From contig MNCI01020850.1 in assembly GCA_015680685.1 (NCBI GenBank), positions 275,640 through 339,639 on the forward strand: DNA of 64,000 nucleotides. Reading direction: 5' to 3'. The position numbers and the translations under genes are program-made. This DNA comes from Gnetum montanum. Lineage: Eukaryota > Streptophyta > Gnetopsida > Gnetales > Gnetaceae. Below the pieces are notes generated by a model. That model made no database searches. It was not told the origin of the DNA and saw nothing but the letters and a program-made list of their open reading frames with translations. Below are positions 10,573 through 21,605 of this stretch, one piece after another. The first letter of the stretch is position 1, and each line of letters starts with the position of its first letter.

Positions 10573-11358
10573 TGGCATCTGCTCTTTGTTTTACAAGAAA
10601 GAGATATTATGTGTAACTTAAAAATGTTATATGAATATTTTTGTTGTCCAATGATGAGGTCGTTCAATTAACTTATTGTTCTTCTGGAACGTCCTATGGC
10701 TAGGATCGAGAACGATTTCGAAGAGAATCAAATTTGATTTACGTCGACTAATTTCTTACTCTTCACACCATGAAAATCTGAAATGAATCCAATTCATTCA
10801 AGAATTCAGAATTAGAAAATTTGATTTGTTGTCATCTGGTTAGAAAATGTGGTTACAAAGGATGATTGCAGTCATCGGTTATAATTTTGTTTTTGTACCA
10901 TGTTGATAGTGCAAGTAATGGTAAAACTTTTTTTTACTTCTGCTTCCAAGTTAATTTTTCATAACGATGTTAGTATCTGGTGTTTGTCTTTGCTGGTTTT
11001 GACAAAAAAATGAGAGTCTGAAACTTGCATATAACTGCATGGCTGTTTCTAGTTGTTCTACCTTAAGATGCTAAGTAAACTGTTTTCAAGTTCTACCTTC
11101 AGATGTTTCAATCGTAAATGAATTTTTTTATTACGGTTATAACTGCGAGACAAAGCCACCTATGGTTAGCTATTAAAGGTTGTTTCGTTTAGCTTAATTT
11201 TGTTACTGGTTTGCTTTTAGCTCTTGCATCTTTTGTGCTTTTTTTGTTACTGGTTGCTATTAACAACGAGTTGTTTGTTAGGTTCTTTTTAACGAGTTTG
11301 CCATATGCCCTGTCATTTTTTATGTTCGAGCAGTTTTGAATCCTTGGTGAGCAAGAAA
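10573..11358. other. Intergenic, nothing recognised
   Basis: AT-rich with no convincing reading frame or repeat end on either strand. Confidence 0.4.
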
Positions 11359-12110
11359 AATGCCCTGTATAGCTAGAAGAAGAGGCAAAGGAAGAGGACA
11401 TCATTAAGAACTCCCAAGAATGATGCTAGTTGATTTGTTTGATGCAATGCATGTTTTGTAGAGTTTGTAGGCTTGGATGGAGGCCTTAGAAATAGTATAA
11501 CATAGAGTAGTTTTAGTAGTAAACTCTAGTGGTCATGAGGAGGAAGAAATTGTTATCATGACAAAATCAAGAGTAATTTAGTACATTAAAAAATCAGCCA
11601 ATCGGTGCTTCTACAATAGTAGATGATGAGAGAGGAAAGATTTCTATGTGACTTATCTAGATTGTCAAGCAAGAGTTGATGTTCTTTGCTTTGTCTGTAA
11701 TTTAGTTTTGAATGCTTTCGATTGAATTCAGTAGATGAAGTCATATTTTAAGCTTCAGGGATAGAGAAAGTTAAGAGGTTGAAAATTGTCATCACAAAGT
11801 TGATGGGGGTTATTGCTACTTGGTGGGAAAAAGTGTAGTAGAGGGATAGTTGAAGGAAAAGGAGAAGATTAAGTGATGGACACACTTTGTTTAGAAGCTA
11901 AAAAAATAAGTTTGTTCCACCTCATTATTGTAGAGATATGTATTTGAAATTGTAGAAGCTTAAGTGGAGAGATAAAAGAGTGTTTATGCTGAAGAATTTT
12001 ATAAGCTATTTGGCTAGTTATCCATGTGGATAAGGTTTTTTTTATTGGTGATTATCATCATTTGGCAAATTTGAAAGAATAGAAGGGTAAAAATGTATGA
12101 ATATTATATT
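11359..12110 (+). pseudogene. Degenerate Ty3/gypsy gag
   Basis: Gag forms the virus-like particle of a Ty3 retrotransposon. An Arg/Gly-rich start (ARRRGKGRGH at about 11371) resembles Gag N-termini of plant chromoviruses. Near 11760-11835 the plus strand reads IEKVKRLKIVITKLMGVIAT followed by WWEKV, matching the 'KVKVVA.KLKGYA..WW' capsid core, and near 11900-11965 KNKFVPPHYCRDMYLKL matches the family's 'KRRYLPPHYRQDVFLKI' segment. Several stops and frameshifts interrupt it. No protease or polymerase follows. Clearly dead; the lineage cannot be told further. Confidence 0.55.
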
Positions 12111-13137
12111 GTTAGGAATTGAGTAGTTCATCTAGGCTTCAAAGTTGTGTATGTATGTGTGTGTATTTATATATAGGGAAGTGAAAACAAGACAAATTTT
12201 AGGTTTTTTATTATAGATGTAAAGTGTTAGGTTTTACGTATTTTTTTTATTTCCCATAAGGCTTTTCAACTTAGATTTATTCTTTAAAAATGCTTTCCTT
12301 TCCAATTTGTTGTGCATCATGTGGTCCAAGAAAAAATAAATATTAATTTAAAAGCAAGATTATTTTATTGTTAAATCATGCATTATTAGATCTATTTTTG
12401 AAATCGAGACTAAAATTTTTTATACTTACATCCACTAAGACCCAAAGGTAGGTATGTGTTCATTTAAATTTTGGGTTATCTACCTTGTAATAGTTACCTA
12501 CCTTGTAATCATAGTTTCAAGGTAGGTATGTGTTCATTCAAATTTTGGGTTACCTACTTTGTAATTAAAGTTTCATTTTATAATTAAATGATGTGATAAA
12601 AAACATAATATCCAAGTCTTTTATGATAGGCAATATTCTCCTTTGTTTTTGCTTGTTGAGCTAGATAATGCTTCGATGGTGCCGTGATATAGGGGTTTTT
12701 TTTTTTTAAATACATAAACATGTAGTGTTGATCGTTTGTAAGTGGGCTCTAGATTTTGATGCCCAATCTGAAAAATATTCTAAAGTTCCATGTTTTGTCA
12801 AATTATGTAATCTTCTGTTGATTTTTAAGAAAGCTTGAGTAGGAAATTGTTAGTCTTCTTTGTCCCATTAAGCATATGAAATATATTTCTATAGCTTTTT
12901 ATTTTTGTAAACATTTTTCTCTTGAAATCTTCTTAATCCTAAAAAGGAACTAGTATTATAAGCAAGTGGGAGGACTTATATTCAACCAATTACATATTAT
13001 AATCTTTCTAATTCTTGTAACTTTTGCCATTGTGAAAGCTTTTTTGTTAAATGCTTATCCTTTTCTACTCAACAAAAAAAAAAAAAAAAGAGATTTTGAA
13101 AAAAAGGAAAAACATGTTGGAGTTGAACATAGACACC

Positions 13138-13168
<31 letters not shown>

Positions 13169-13650
13169 TATGAAGTTACAGATATAGAAAATCAAGTTAA
13201 TGTCATTGAAATGAATAATCAAATGACATTAATGAATCCATAAAAGACAAAAGCTAATGAGTCATCTAGTGGCATTTTGTAAGTCAATTTTAAGCCCTAG
13301 ATTTGGGATGTGTTTCATGTACCTTATGTTTATGATTTTTGTGTGCATTATTCAGGTTTCTACCTCCTAGGCTTGCATCCTAGCCTTCCATTCACACTTA
13401 TAGATTTGGTACATGTTTTGGGCTTCCCTAGATGTTTTTAGTCTTGTTTGAAGACCTTTGGAAGCTTTCAATATGTTTCCTGGCTTCCTAGCTTTCATCT
13501 GGAAATCATGGGCAAAGTGTAAAGGGTAGGGGTATGTTGACTACCTTGCATTAGTGCACCCCTTACATTAGCACATGGGTGATAACACACCCTCCTTGTT
13601 GGCCTAGTTTGCCCCTTTTTCCCATTTGCCTCCTTAGGTGTGTTCCTAGG
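12111..13650. other. Intergenic, A/T-rich, possible LTR debris
   Basis: No gene is seen. A TATA-like tatttatatatagggaag at 12163-12180 may belong to an LTR of the ruined gag upstream. Long A runs occur at 13073-13089 and 13138-13163. Confidence 0.35.
12444..12566 (+). repeat. Tandem duplication with ~74-base period
   Basis: The block aaggtaggtatgtgttcatt, followed by aaattttgggtta and an acctac-type end, occurs at 12444 and again near 12518, separated by a short spacer that itself repeats 'ctaccttgtaat'. Confidence 0.65.
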
Positions 13651-14060
13651 ATGTCTAGGTTGTGTTGATGGGCTAAGTTTTTCAAGGAGAAGGGTAGTGT
13701 ATTTGTTTCTTAGCTTGGAAAACCTTAGCGTTTTTACACTCCATCACTCATGAACTCAACATTTTTGGTCTTCTTGATTCCATAGGCTAGCATATTCCAT
13801 TGTTGGGCTAGGAAAACCCAACATATTGGATGTTTAAGCCTATAAAGCTAGTGTATTTACTAGTTTTAGACCCTAGGAGGCTAGCTTTTTCACTAGTTTT
13901 AGGTCCTAGAAGGTCAATGGTTTTCAAATTCTATATGCTAGGTAGTGTATTTCCTAGCATAAAAATAATATACTTCAAAATTTTATGCTAGCATATTTCA
14001 TGGCATATTCTAGTTTTTACGCAAGTTAGCATAAACTTAGTGTTGGCAACCATTTGGGAT
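13651..14060 (+). repeat. CTAG-rich tract
   Basis: The tetramer CTAG recurs many times, mostly in short variants such as ggctagcatatt, tactagttttagaccctagg and cactagttttaggtcctag. It looks like a diverged array of a short unit; period not exact. Confidence 0.35.
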
Positions 14061-15839
14061 TGCTAATGTTTTCCTTTAGTCTCATGATTGGGATAATAAG
14101 AAATGAAGGTGTTTCTTTAAACTTGAGTTTAGGTGTTGGTCTTTGGAAATACCAAAGCCCAAATACCTCCAAATAAACTCAATCGTAATAGAGTGAACTA
14201 AGTATAAACATGTGTTTGCCATTTTGAATGTTGAAATGATTGCGTTTGTGTATGAAACTATAATTGGCTATTATAATAGAAATTTAGCTAACCTTGTTAA
14301 ATACTATGAGTCATTAAGGATTCCTATCTTCTCAAGTCACTTAATCTATACAATCCTTATAGTATGTTGCTTGAAACAAATAAAATTTCACCAAAATGCT
14401 TAAGCACAAATATGTTGAAATCTACTCTTAATTTTCCTTAGAGAGAAAGGTTCATAAGAAAATTAAAAATAGAGTGAGATTTAATGGATTTTAAAAGAAA
14501 AGAAGAGAGAAAGTAGATTTGTGTGGAATCTCAAACATTTAAGAAAGATAAATTGAACATGAGGAAACACTTCGAAATAAAACTTTTTCAGTTTAACTCA
14601 AGATGTTAGAAATTGTCTAAAACCCTTTGAGCTCAAGAAACAATTTTATAAAAGACACTCCTATTAAACTACCAAAATGCTTTGTAAAAGAAAAAATACA
14701 AGCTATGATATGGCTAGTTAATAGTTGTCAAGAATTGCAATAATAGAGCTATCAAAAAAGGTTTAACAATTTTAAGATTAAACATGAGAAAAAAATTTAA
14801 AATTAAAGCGATTTCAAGTTAGTTCAAAATATCAAAGACTTTCTAGACCCTCTTCACTCGAACAAGCAATTTCATAAAGACATTTCTATTAAATTTCTCA
14901 AGATGCTTTTCAAAGGAAAATATAAGCTCTTACATGGCAAACAAATAAAAGTCTAGAATTGCACGAAAGTAGAGTTATTAGAATAATTAAAAAAAAATCC
15001 CAAAATTAAATGCAAAGCACATTACTATCTAAACTATTAGCTAAGAAAGTAAGACAAAATGAGAAGAAAATAACTCATAGAATTTAAACAAAGCAACTGA
15101 ATTGATGGTGCAATTAGCATGCCATTCTTACAAGTAATATTCTATGTCTTAGCTTTTTTTTTCTTTCTCTCTACCCTCGAAGCTCTTTTTATAGTGGCTT
15201 CTTGTTAGTTACAAACATCATGAGAAATTAAGGTTAGTTACAACCACCATGGGAGTTAGTTATAACTACCACAGAGATTAAAAAGGTATAGTTGCCAAGT
15301 GTCCTATTCATATAGAACGGTAAATGACTAACCTATAAATATTTTGATTTTGATTTCTTTAATGTTTTAAAGACTTTATCCTTGACATGAGCTCATCATT
15401 TGTTGACACATCAATGCCAATGATAGAACCTTCTATGTGGTGGACATAATTTATGCTTTAACATGATCAAGCATGGTGGTGAGACTCCTAATAAATAAGC
15501 TTCAAAAAGGTAGCTTTAATTCCAAGTGCCTTCTTCAATTCTAGTTCATCTAAATACAAATATAGGATGGTCAATCCTAAGGTCAATTACATACATATGG
15601 GGTAAGAATAAAAAATATTATTATTAATTTGGATTTCTTTCATTTTTTCATCATTTTTTGTATGTATCAAAAAATATTAATTGTTAGTATCATTACTTCC
15701 TCTCTCTAGCATAATCTAGGTATGGTGTTAACCACTTCAGTCATCAAATAAATATAAGAACCATACAATATTTAAATCTTTGTTTATGTAGTTTGTAAGT
15801 TATATCCCTTTCCTTCCATAACTCTGACTATTTTAGAAG
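14061..15839. other. Non-coding, possible LTR or retroelement non-coding part
   Basis: No recognisable protein. On the minus strand CACTATAAAAAGAGCTTCG (15185-15203) is a good TATA element, and the tagttacaa motif repeats three times at 15208-15265, as in an old LTR promoter. An internal duplication is listed separately. No paired LTR ends were found. Confidence 0.3.
14570..14985 (+). repeat. Degenerate direct duplication, ~235-base period
   Basis: Two stretches (about 14575-14770 and 14805-14985) follow the same order of landmarks: caagttagttcaaaatatc-like, agacc/aaaccctttgagctc, aagcaatttcataaa..gacat, ctattaaa, atgctttt.aaag, tacaagct, then agaattgca. Similarity is moderate, with indels. 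Confidence 0.45.
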
Positions 15840-15897
15840 GTTTGTTAGGCACTATCTTAAATAGGAATTAACAATAGGCCATGTATTTCTCCATAGT
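15840..15897 (-). pseudogene. Aminopeptidase P pseudogene, 3' part (left of E1)
   Basis: Continuation of the pseudogene at 24328-24711 across element E1. On the minus strand the first residues after the insertion read WRNTWPI, which joins to HDWL on the other side and matches the end of plant Xaa-Pro aminopeptidase P (..REWLW.NT.PL). Coding similarity stops about 10 codons in; the rest is probably 3' UTR. E1's target duplication (15893-15897, atagt) falls here. Confidence 0.6.
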
Positions 15898-16721
15898 TGA
15901 TGAGTGGCGAGGTACCCCTACACTCAACCATATGAATACGAGCGTTACACGCGCGATCCAGTCGAACTCCGCAGACGTACTAGTTGTGGCATCTAGACAG
16001 TTAGCCTTAGGTCGCAGTTTGCTGTCTTCCCACCTGGACTAGTATTATCTTTGTCACGTATGGTTTAGTCCAGAGTGAGGTGTATGATGGGTTTCTAATC
16101 TAATGCTACTCCTGAAGGCAATGGAAAGTAATATTAACTAAGCTAGGAGAGAAGGGTGAGAGAATCTAAACTAGCCTAAGTGCGATGAGAATCCATTCCT
16201 TGATTATTTGTACACATCTTGGACTTCATGCACGACTACCACTGGGATTACCAAGTGCAGATCCTAGGTACGCTACTGGGTTACCAAGTAGTCACACTTA
16301 AATGCTCGTAATCAAGTCGTACTCATTCGGCGTTTAACATGAGTTTAAGGGTGAGAGAGATTAACTAGGAAAGCAATAAATAATGATTAATTAAATGATT
16401 AAACTAAGTGAATGCTGCAATGATGAAGTAATCTCGATCTTTATTGCCGATCATGTGCGTGTACAAGTACGTCACACTTGAATAAAGGATGCCGTACAAT
16501 TACAATCACCACATTGCAGGCATACACTAAGAGGAAAAGGGTTGAGAGGAAAAATGAAAACTAAAATCAAACTAGCTCTAAAAACTCAGCAATTTCTCAC
16601 TAATATGTCTACCTCTTATTTATAGATGAGGAGACAGGCCGTGATACAGCGTATGCGATATCGCGTATGCGATATCGAGGTTGGGTTGCAATATCGCGGT
16701 CGCCCAAATGACAACTCATCA
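15898..16721 (-). repeat. E1 3' LTR
   Basis: 824 bases. On the minus strand it begins TGATGAGTTGTCATTTGG and ends ctacactcaacc-complement, GGGGTACC..., then CTCATCA. Its TATA box (CTATAAATAAG, 16615-16625) lies just downstream of GATATC palindromes at 16640-16700. Confidence 0.85.
16615..16700 (-). promoter_or_regulatory. E1 LTR promoter: palindromic GATATC blocks plus TATA
   Basis: The minus strand has CGATATCG at 16670-16677 and 16656-16663, each its own reverse complement and separated by CATACG, with further partial copies on both sides, followed about 15-30 bases later by CTATAAATAAGAGG. The same layout is found in E2 and E5. Confidence 0.6.
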
Positions 16722-17099
16722 TACCCTGATGATTGAATGAAAACTCGTCCTCGAGTTACAGCGATTACACAGTGGATAGGTATGGAATTATTGGATTGTG
16801 AAAATGGGATTATGCTGTAGTGTGAGAAGAAAACAAAACAAATACACAACACAAAGAATGTGCTACTACTACAAAATTGTGAAACTCATGTAGTTCCTGG
16901 TGGCAGTGGCTTCTCCATTGGTGCTTTCCCTTTGTCTTTTGCTCCAGGTTTTGAGACTTGATGGCATTGGAATATGGCCTAGAGCTTTTCCTCTTTGGTC
17001 TGGGGATCCTGTGCCATCCATGCTAATGTTCCAATGTTTGACGGAGTCGGCACCTCCCACAGACAGGGTAGTTGCGGAAACATTTGATTGGCCTTGACA

Positions 17100-19688
17100 T
17101 ACTAAGCCGCAAACACTCGACGTTCCTCTTTGTAGGCTTTAGCTTTATCTTTGTATTCTTGGAAATCCACAAGCCGTCAAGCCAAATCCACTGCGACACA
17201 TTTTTGGCCTTGGTAGCTTGCTTTCACCACATCAAGTTCAGAATTTGCAACCTCCAGTTTTTCCAACAACTTCTTGCATTCTGCAAATTCTGCTTCATAT
17301 TTAACATAGGTGGTTGCTACCTGCTACTCGAGCTTTGTCCTCGGGTGCTCTACTATTAACATGGCAAGGTTGGCATACTGTAGGTTTTCCAACTCCATGT
17401 ATTCTATTAGATCCTAAATCTGCAAGTCCCAGTTCTTAACTTTCGCTTGGTGGGCAAAAGCCTTGGTGGGAAAAAGCATATGTGTCCAATATGGCCTGCC
17501 AGTCAGTGTGTTGAGCACTGATAGCATTGATGTGGGCCTTGGCCATATGGATCTCCTTCTCAAGGATCTATTTGTACATCCCCACCTGATCTCGGAAGTG
17601 CTCCTTCAGCTTTTCATATTGTTTAGCCTCATTTTTCCACTCGCTTATTTCAATAACTATCTTTTGGCGAATTGCGCATACCTCCTCCATTGAGAGGATT
17701 CTATTCTCCCTAGCTAAACGACTTATGTCTTGGTTGACCCAAATGAATTATTCTTGCAATTGATGAAAGTGTTCCTCGAGAACATTCTTTTGCTTTTCCA
17801 CAGTGGTCAACCGAAGGTTGTCAGCAATGAGCTGTTTATTTTCTTCTTGTAAAGCATTGAGTGCCTTAATATGTGCATGAGTTTGCACTTGTGTTGTAGA
17901 GGCATCCCAAATAGCCTTCTCTTTTTCATCAGCCACCTTTTTATTCTCCACTATTAGCTTAGTTAGTTGCTCAGTTCTGAAATTATCTAGCTGGTCTACG
18001 GGAACAAATTGCAAAGGATCCCGTAGTGCTGCTTGTAGGGCCACGAGCTACTCTTGTAATTTCTGCACTTCTACTTCAACATGCTCGACCCTCACCTCTG
18101 TTAAGACCAGCTTCCTCTTCATGGAAATGAGGTTTGACTAAATTTTTGTAACATCCTGAGGGATGTTAAACAGGGACATCATTACTTACCCTATTTGGAG
18201 CAATTGATCAAGCACATCCTCATGTTCCACAAGAGTTATTGAGGTTTCGGCCAAAATTTGAGCATCCCATGCTCATGTGAGATCTACCGGTGGCACAACA
18301 GATACATTGAATGATTCTTTGATGTGGTCTATGACCACATTTGCAGCTCCTGCAGCACCTTAGTGTTGCATGATCACCAAAGTGGCCCCTTCACCAGTTT
18401 CTAATTGCACTTGGAAAGATGCCGCATTTCCTAAGATCTGTTGTGACCAAACACTTCCCCCTCCTCCTGTATGAATAGATACTTCACCCCTTGTGTGATT
18501 CAAAGAAACAGTGGGATGAATGGCATCATCAATGACGCGGAACAGATTTGCATCATCACGACTCCCCCAACTGACCGTCTCAGCGATGGCCCTGAGATGG
18601 CTCATCAATGGTCTGTAGTCTTGCGGTGGCAGCTGATCCTGGCCTGTGCTGGGCCCTACTTCCTATTGTTGGCTAGGTCCTATGCTTGGAGGTTGGCTGG
18701 GTCTTGCAAGTTGAGTTGTAGTTGGTCCAGCCGTTTGTTCTTCTTCTTCTTCTGGTCCTAGCATCTCACGAGTAATTTTCCTTGTGGCTAGTGGCTTTAA
18801 TAACTTAGCATAGGAAGAATTTTGGGCTTTTTGGAGGACATCATTGGTGTATCCTCTAATACCAGCACATTGGCAAAGCTTTCTGATAAGACAAGGGAAA
18901 AGCGTCACCATCTTCCCTATCTTCCGTTCCTCGAACCACCTCAAGATCTTCGTTCAATATAGATGGGGCAAGTTAGCATTAACCTTTCCCATCAGCACTG
19001 CACATCCTCTTGCCGCATACGTTGATATTATTTTTAAGCCCTTCGTGGGGAAGAGGTGATATGTTCCAATTTTAAAGTAGATCCTCTCTTTCGTTGTCAA
19101 CTCACCAAATGTCTTGTCTTTGCCATAAGCCGTTTCCAACCAATCCCGTCGCACATTGGGGTTTGAATGGGTGGATAACTGAACAACTTTTGGCCCTGTA
19201 TTCAGAAGGTTTAACACTTCTAAAATGGCCTGTGTGGAGAAATCAATTGTCATACCACAAATATTAACAGTGGTGCCTTGCTCTTTGTTGTGCCAAAACT
19301 GGTACATCTCCCCTAGGTACCAGGCATTGCTTGCAGAGAGGGTAGGCCATAAGGGAGATCCTTTGAGGTGATCCCTAATCGCCTCAGGAGTGAACTCTGC
19401 AAAATATTCAAAGTTCAATTCCAAAATCACCGCAATGAATGTGGACTTTTCATGGATGACCTGAACACAATCTTGGGGCAACGTGAGATGTTGTCCCTGT
19501 TCGGGTGCTACAACAGTTCCTCCTTCTACCTACCCAGACTATACGGTAGGAGGGTTCTTTTGATGAATACTGAATGATTGTTCCTCCTATTCTGCATGTT
19601 GTCTGGCAGGATCTTGTCTTCCACCTCTCCTAGGTCGTTTGCTTCCACCTTGAGCAAGACCTTTCTTTTGTCCACGTTTCAGGGCCAT
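17100..19688 (-). pseudogene. E1 long accessory ORF: plant transposon-protein-like domain and coiled coils
   Basis: Starts at 19688 with a basic, nuclear-signal-like N-terminus (MALKRGQKKGLAQGGSKRPR). Stays in one frame to about 17480, interrupted by roughly a dozen stops, then shifts frame and continues to about 17100, some 860 codons in all. About codons 70-245 (19481-18954; FTPEAIRDHL, WYLGEMYQFWHN, then LTTKERIYFKIGTYHLFPTKG) resemble the 'putative plant transposon protein' domain found in many plant retroelement ORFs. Later parts include a Glu-rich, Pro/Gln-rich linker (near 18720) and long coiled coils (18044-17540). Its function is unknown; the position after gag, where Athila elements carry an env-like ORF, suggests an accessory role. 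Family assignment is from memory of the pattern. Confidence 0.55.
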
Positions 19689-20163
19689 CTGCAATCACAT
19701 AGGGCCAAGTGTTAGTAAGGTTGTTTTTGAAATTAAGTTATACCTTACTGCTTACCTTAATTAATTAATTTATTTATCTTCGTGTGATCTTGCTTGAAAT
19801 ATTGTAATAATAAGTCCATTTTACGTAGGTGGTTTCCAATTTTAATCTCCCAGTGTACCTAAAGGATTAAATAAATTTTTGGCACGTTTTATTCTTAATT
19901 TACAACTAATTACCCTTAATAATGTCCTTTGGGTGATGATAAATTCTAAAAAATTTAGGTGCTAGTCGGTAGGTGTCCCTCCCCCATGACTAAGCTGAAC
20001 ACTCTGGGTTCAAGCAGGTTCAGACGGAATTCAAATCGGAGTACCAGTGAGCGAGATAGAGGTTGAGAAGCAAAGGTGTCACACTCGCAAGTCGCAGAGA
20101 AAAATTTGAAAAACTCCCCTGCGTGAATGATAAGAAATGATGCTAAGTGTTGCGGGGGGTTCA

Positions 20164-20215
20164 CCTATTTATAGGTGGATGCGACACGATATCGCATATG
20201 CAATATCACAGCCCT
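20164..20215 (-). promoter_or_regulatory. LTR-like promoter inside E1
   Basis: The minus strand reads a GATATC/GATATT palindrome (20185-20209, GTGATATTGCATATGCGATA then TCGTG) followed nine bases later by CTATAAATAGG (20165-20175), the same order as in the LTR U3. It lies about 480 bases upstream of the long ORF at 19688, so it could drive that ORF separately from gag. Confidence 0.5.
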
Positions 20216-21605
20216 AGTAATATGAGGCACAACAAAAACACCAAATTTTTAAAAGAGTTTTCTTAAATCTACGATGTAAATTAGGACATTGGGTTATTAT
20301 GAAGGGGTTCTAAGGTAATTAGATGGTCTTGAAGGCACGAATAATTATGATGGTGTGGAAATGATCAATAAAACCTTTGGTGGTAGAGAAAAAGGCTATG
20401 TGATGGTACATAGGAATGTTGAAATTCAGAAGGGTAATAATAATAGGGAAAGAATGTTATGAAAAATAAGCTGAGGGTAAGAGATGGTAGGTGTGAGCTG
20501 TGTCAGAAGTGGAGATTACAAAAAATTACACAAGTGGGTCCTCCCCAAAGCAGGTTCCAACCTATAATGCCCTTGTGTAACCACACTTAAAGTGTTTGTG
20601 GGTACTAGAAGGGTTAAATGTAATCCACATTGATTCTACAAAACACACATAGCTAAATATCACCAGAATGAGATAAGAATTCTATGTTACACGCGACATG
20701 AACAGTGAGATGAGATGAACTATAGAAAGGGATTGTAGAGCTTGGGGCATGAGGTAACTGACCCAGGGCACAGTGAATCCTGCATGTAAAGCATGATTAA
20801 GGTGTCATTAACCCGTCGTTCCAAGCTCAGGACCAAGTCCATTCCTCTAATCAGTGACATTGTATTGTTTCATCCCATGATGAGCAACTATGAGAGTACC
20901 ATAACAACAAGGCATACGATCACTTGGCATTTTGTTCAAGGGAGGAGTGATTTTTTTTCTGTGGCACTTTTCTTCTTCTTCTCTCTTTTTTTTCTTTTCT
21001 TTTTCTCCTTTTTTTTCGATTGTTGAATCTAGAGAAGCTGCCAGCCTTTAGGCATGGGTGCATGTCTTTCTAGTGGGACCCCCTAGAATAGCATTAGATT
21101 TTTGAGTGCCCTTTTGATTACTCTTACTCCCATTTTTTGTTAGATCTACAAGGATCTTAGTACAACCACATTGCATGACAACTCCCACAGACGTCACCAA
21201 AGAGAATCCACAAGTCCCCTTGATGTCACACCCTAATCATTTCCTCTTGGTCCATTCTTCTTCATTCTAGGTACAATGAACAAAAAGTTAATTTGAAGTT
21301 TTAAGAATGTCAAGAATATCATTGTACCCTCAAACAGAACCTCTTATTTATAGAGTGGATGAGTGGGTGTAATGGGATCACTATCCAAATAATTGATCAC
21401 TTGAGACTTGATAACATAGAACACACCTCAGCCAACAATCCACATGAGTGTTTTATTCCTAGATGAGATTACTTACAAAAGCGTAAAAAGACAAAAATAC
21501 TAAAAAGATAAAAATACTAGAAAGATAAAAAGATAGAATAAGAAGTTAAAAAATGAAAAATTGGAAAAAAAAATTTGAAAAATTAAAGAAAATGAAAAAT
21601 ATTTA
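20216..21605 (-). other. E1 non-coding spacer between gag and internal promoter
   Basis: No coding frame. Poly-pyrimidine runs occur near 20950-21020, and segments near 21210-21240 resemble the post-pol non-coding region of E2 (ccttgatgtcacaccc versus ccttgaagtcacatcc), so it is the equivalent region with the polymerase absent. Confidence 0.5.

Noticed and set aside
17100-19688. Calling the E1 accessory ORF an envelope gene
   Set aside because: No signal peptide or clear transmembrane segment; it has a basic N-terminus and coiled coils instead.
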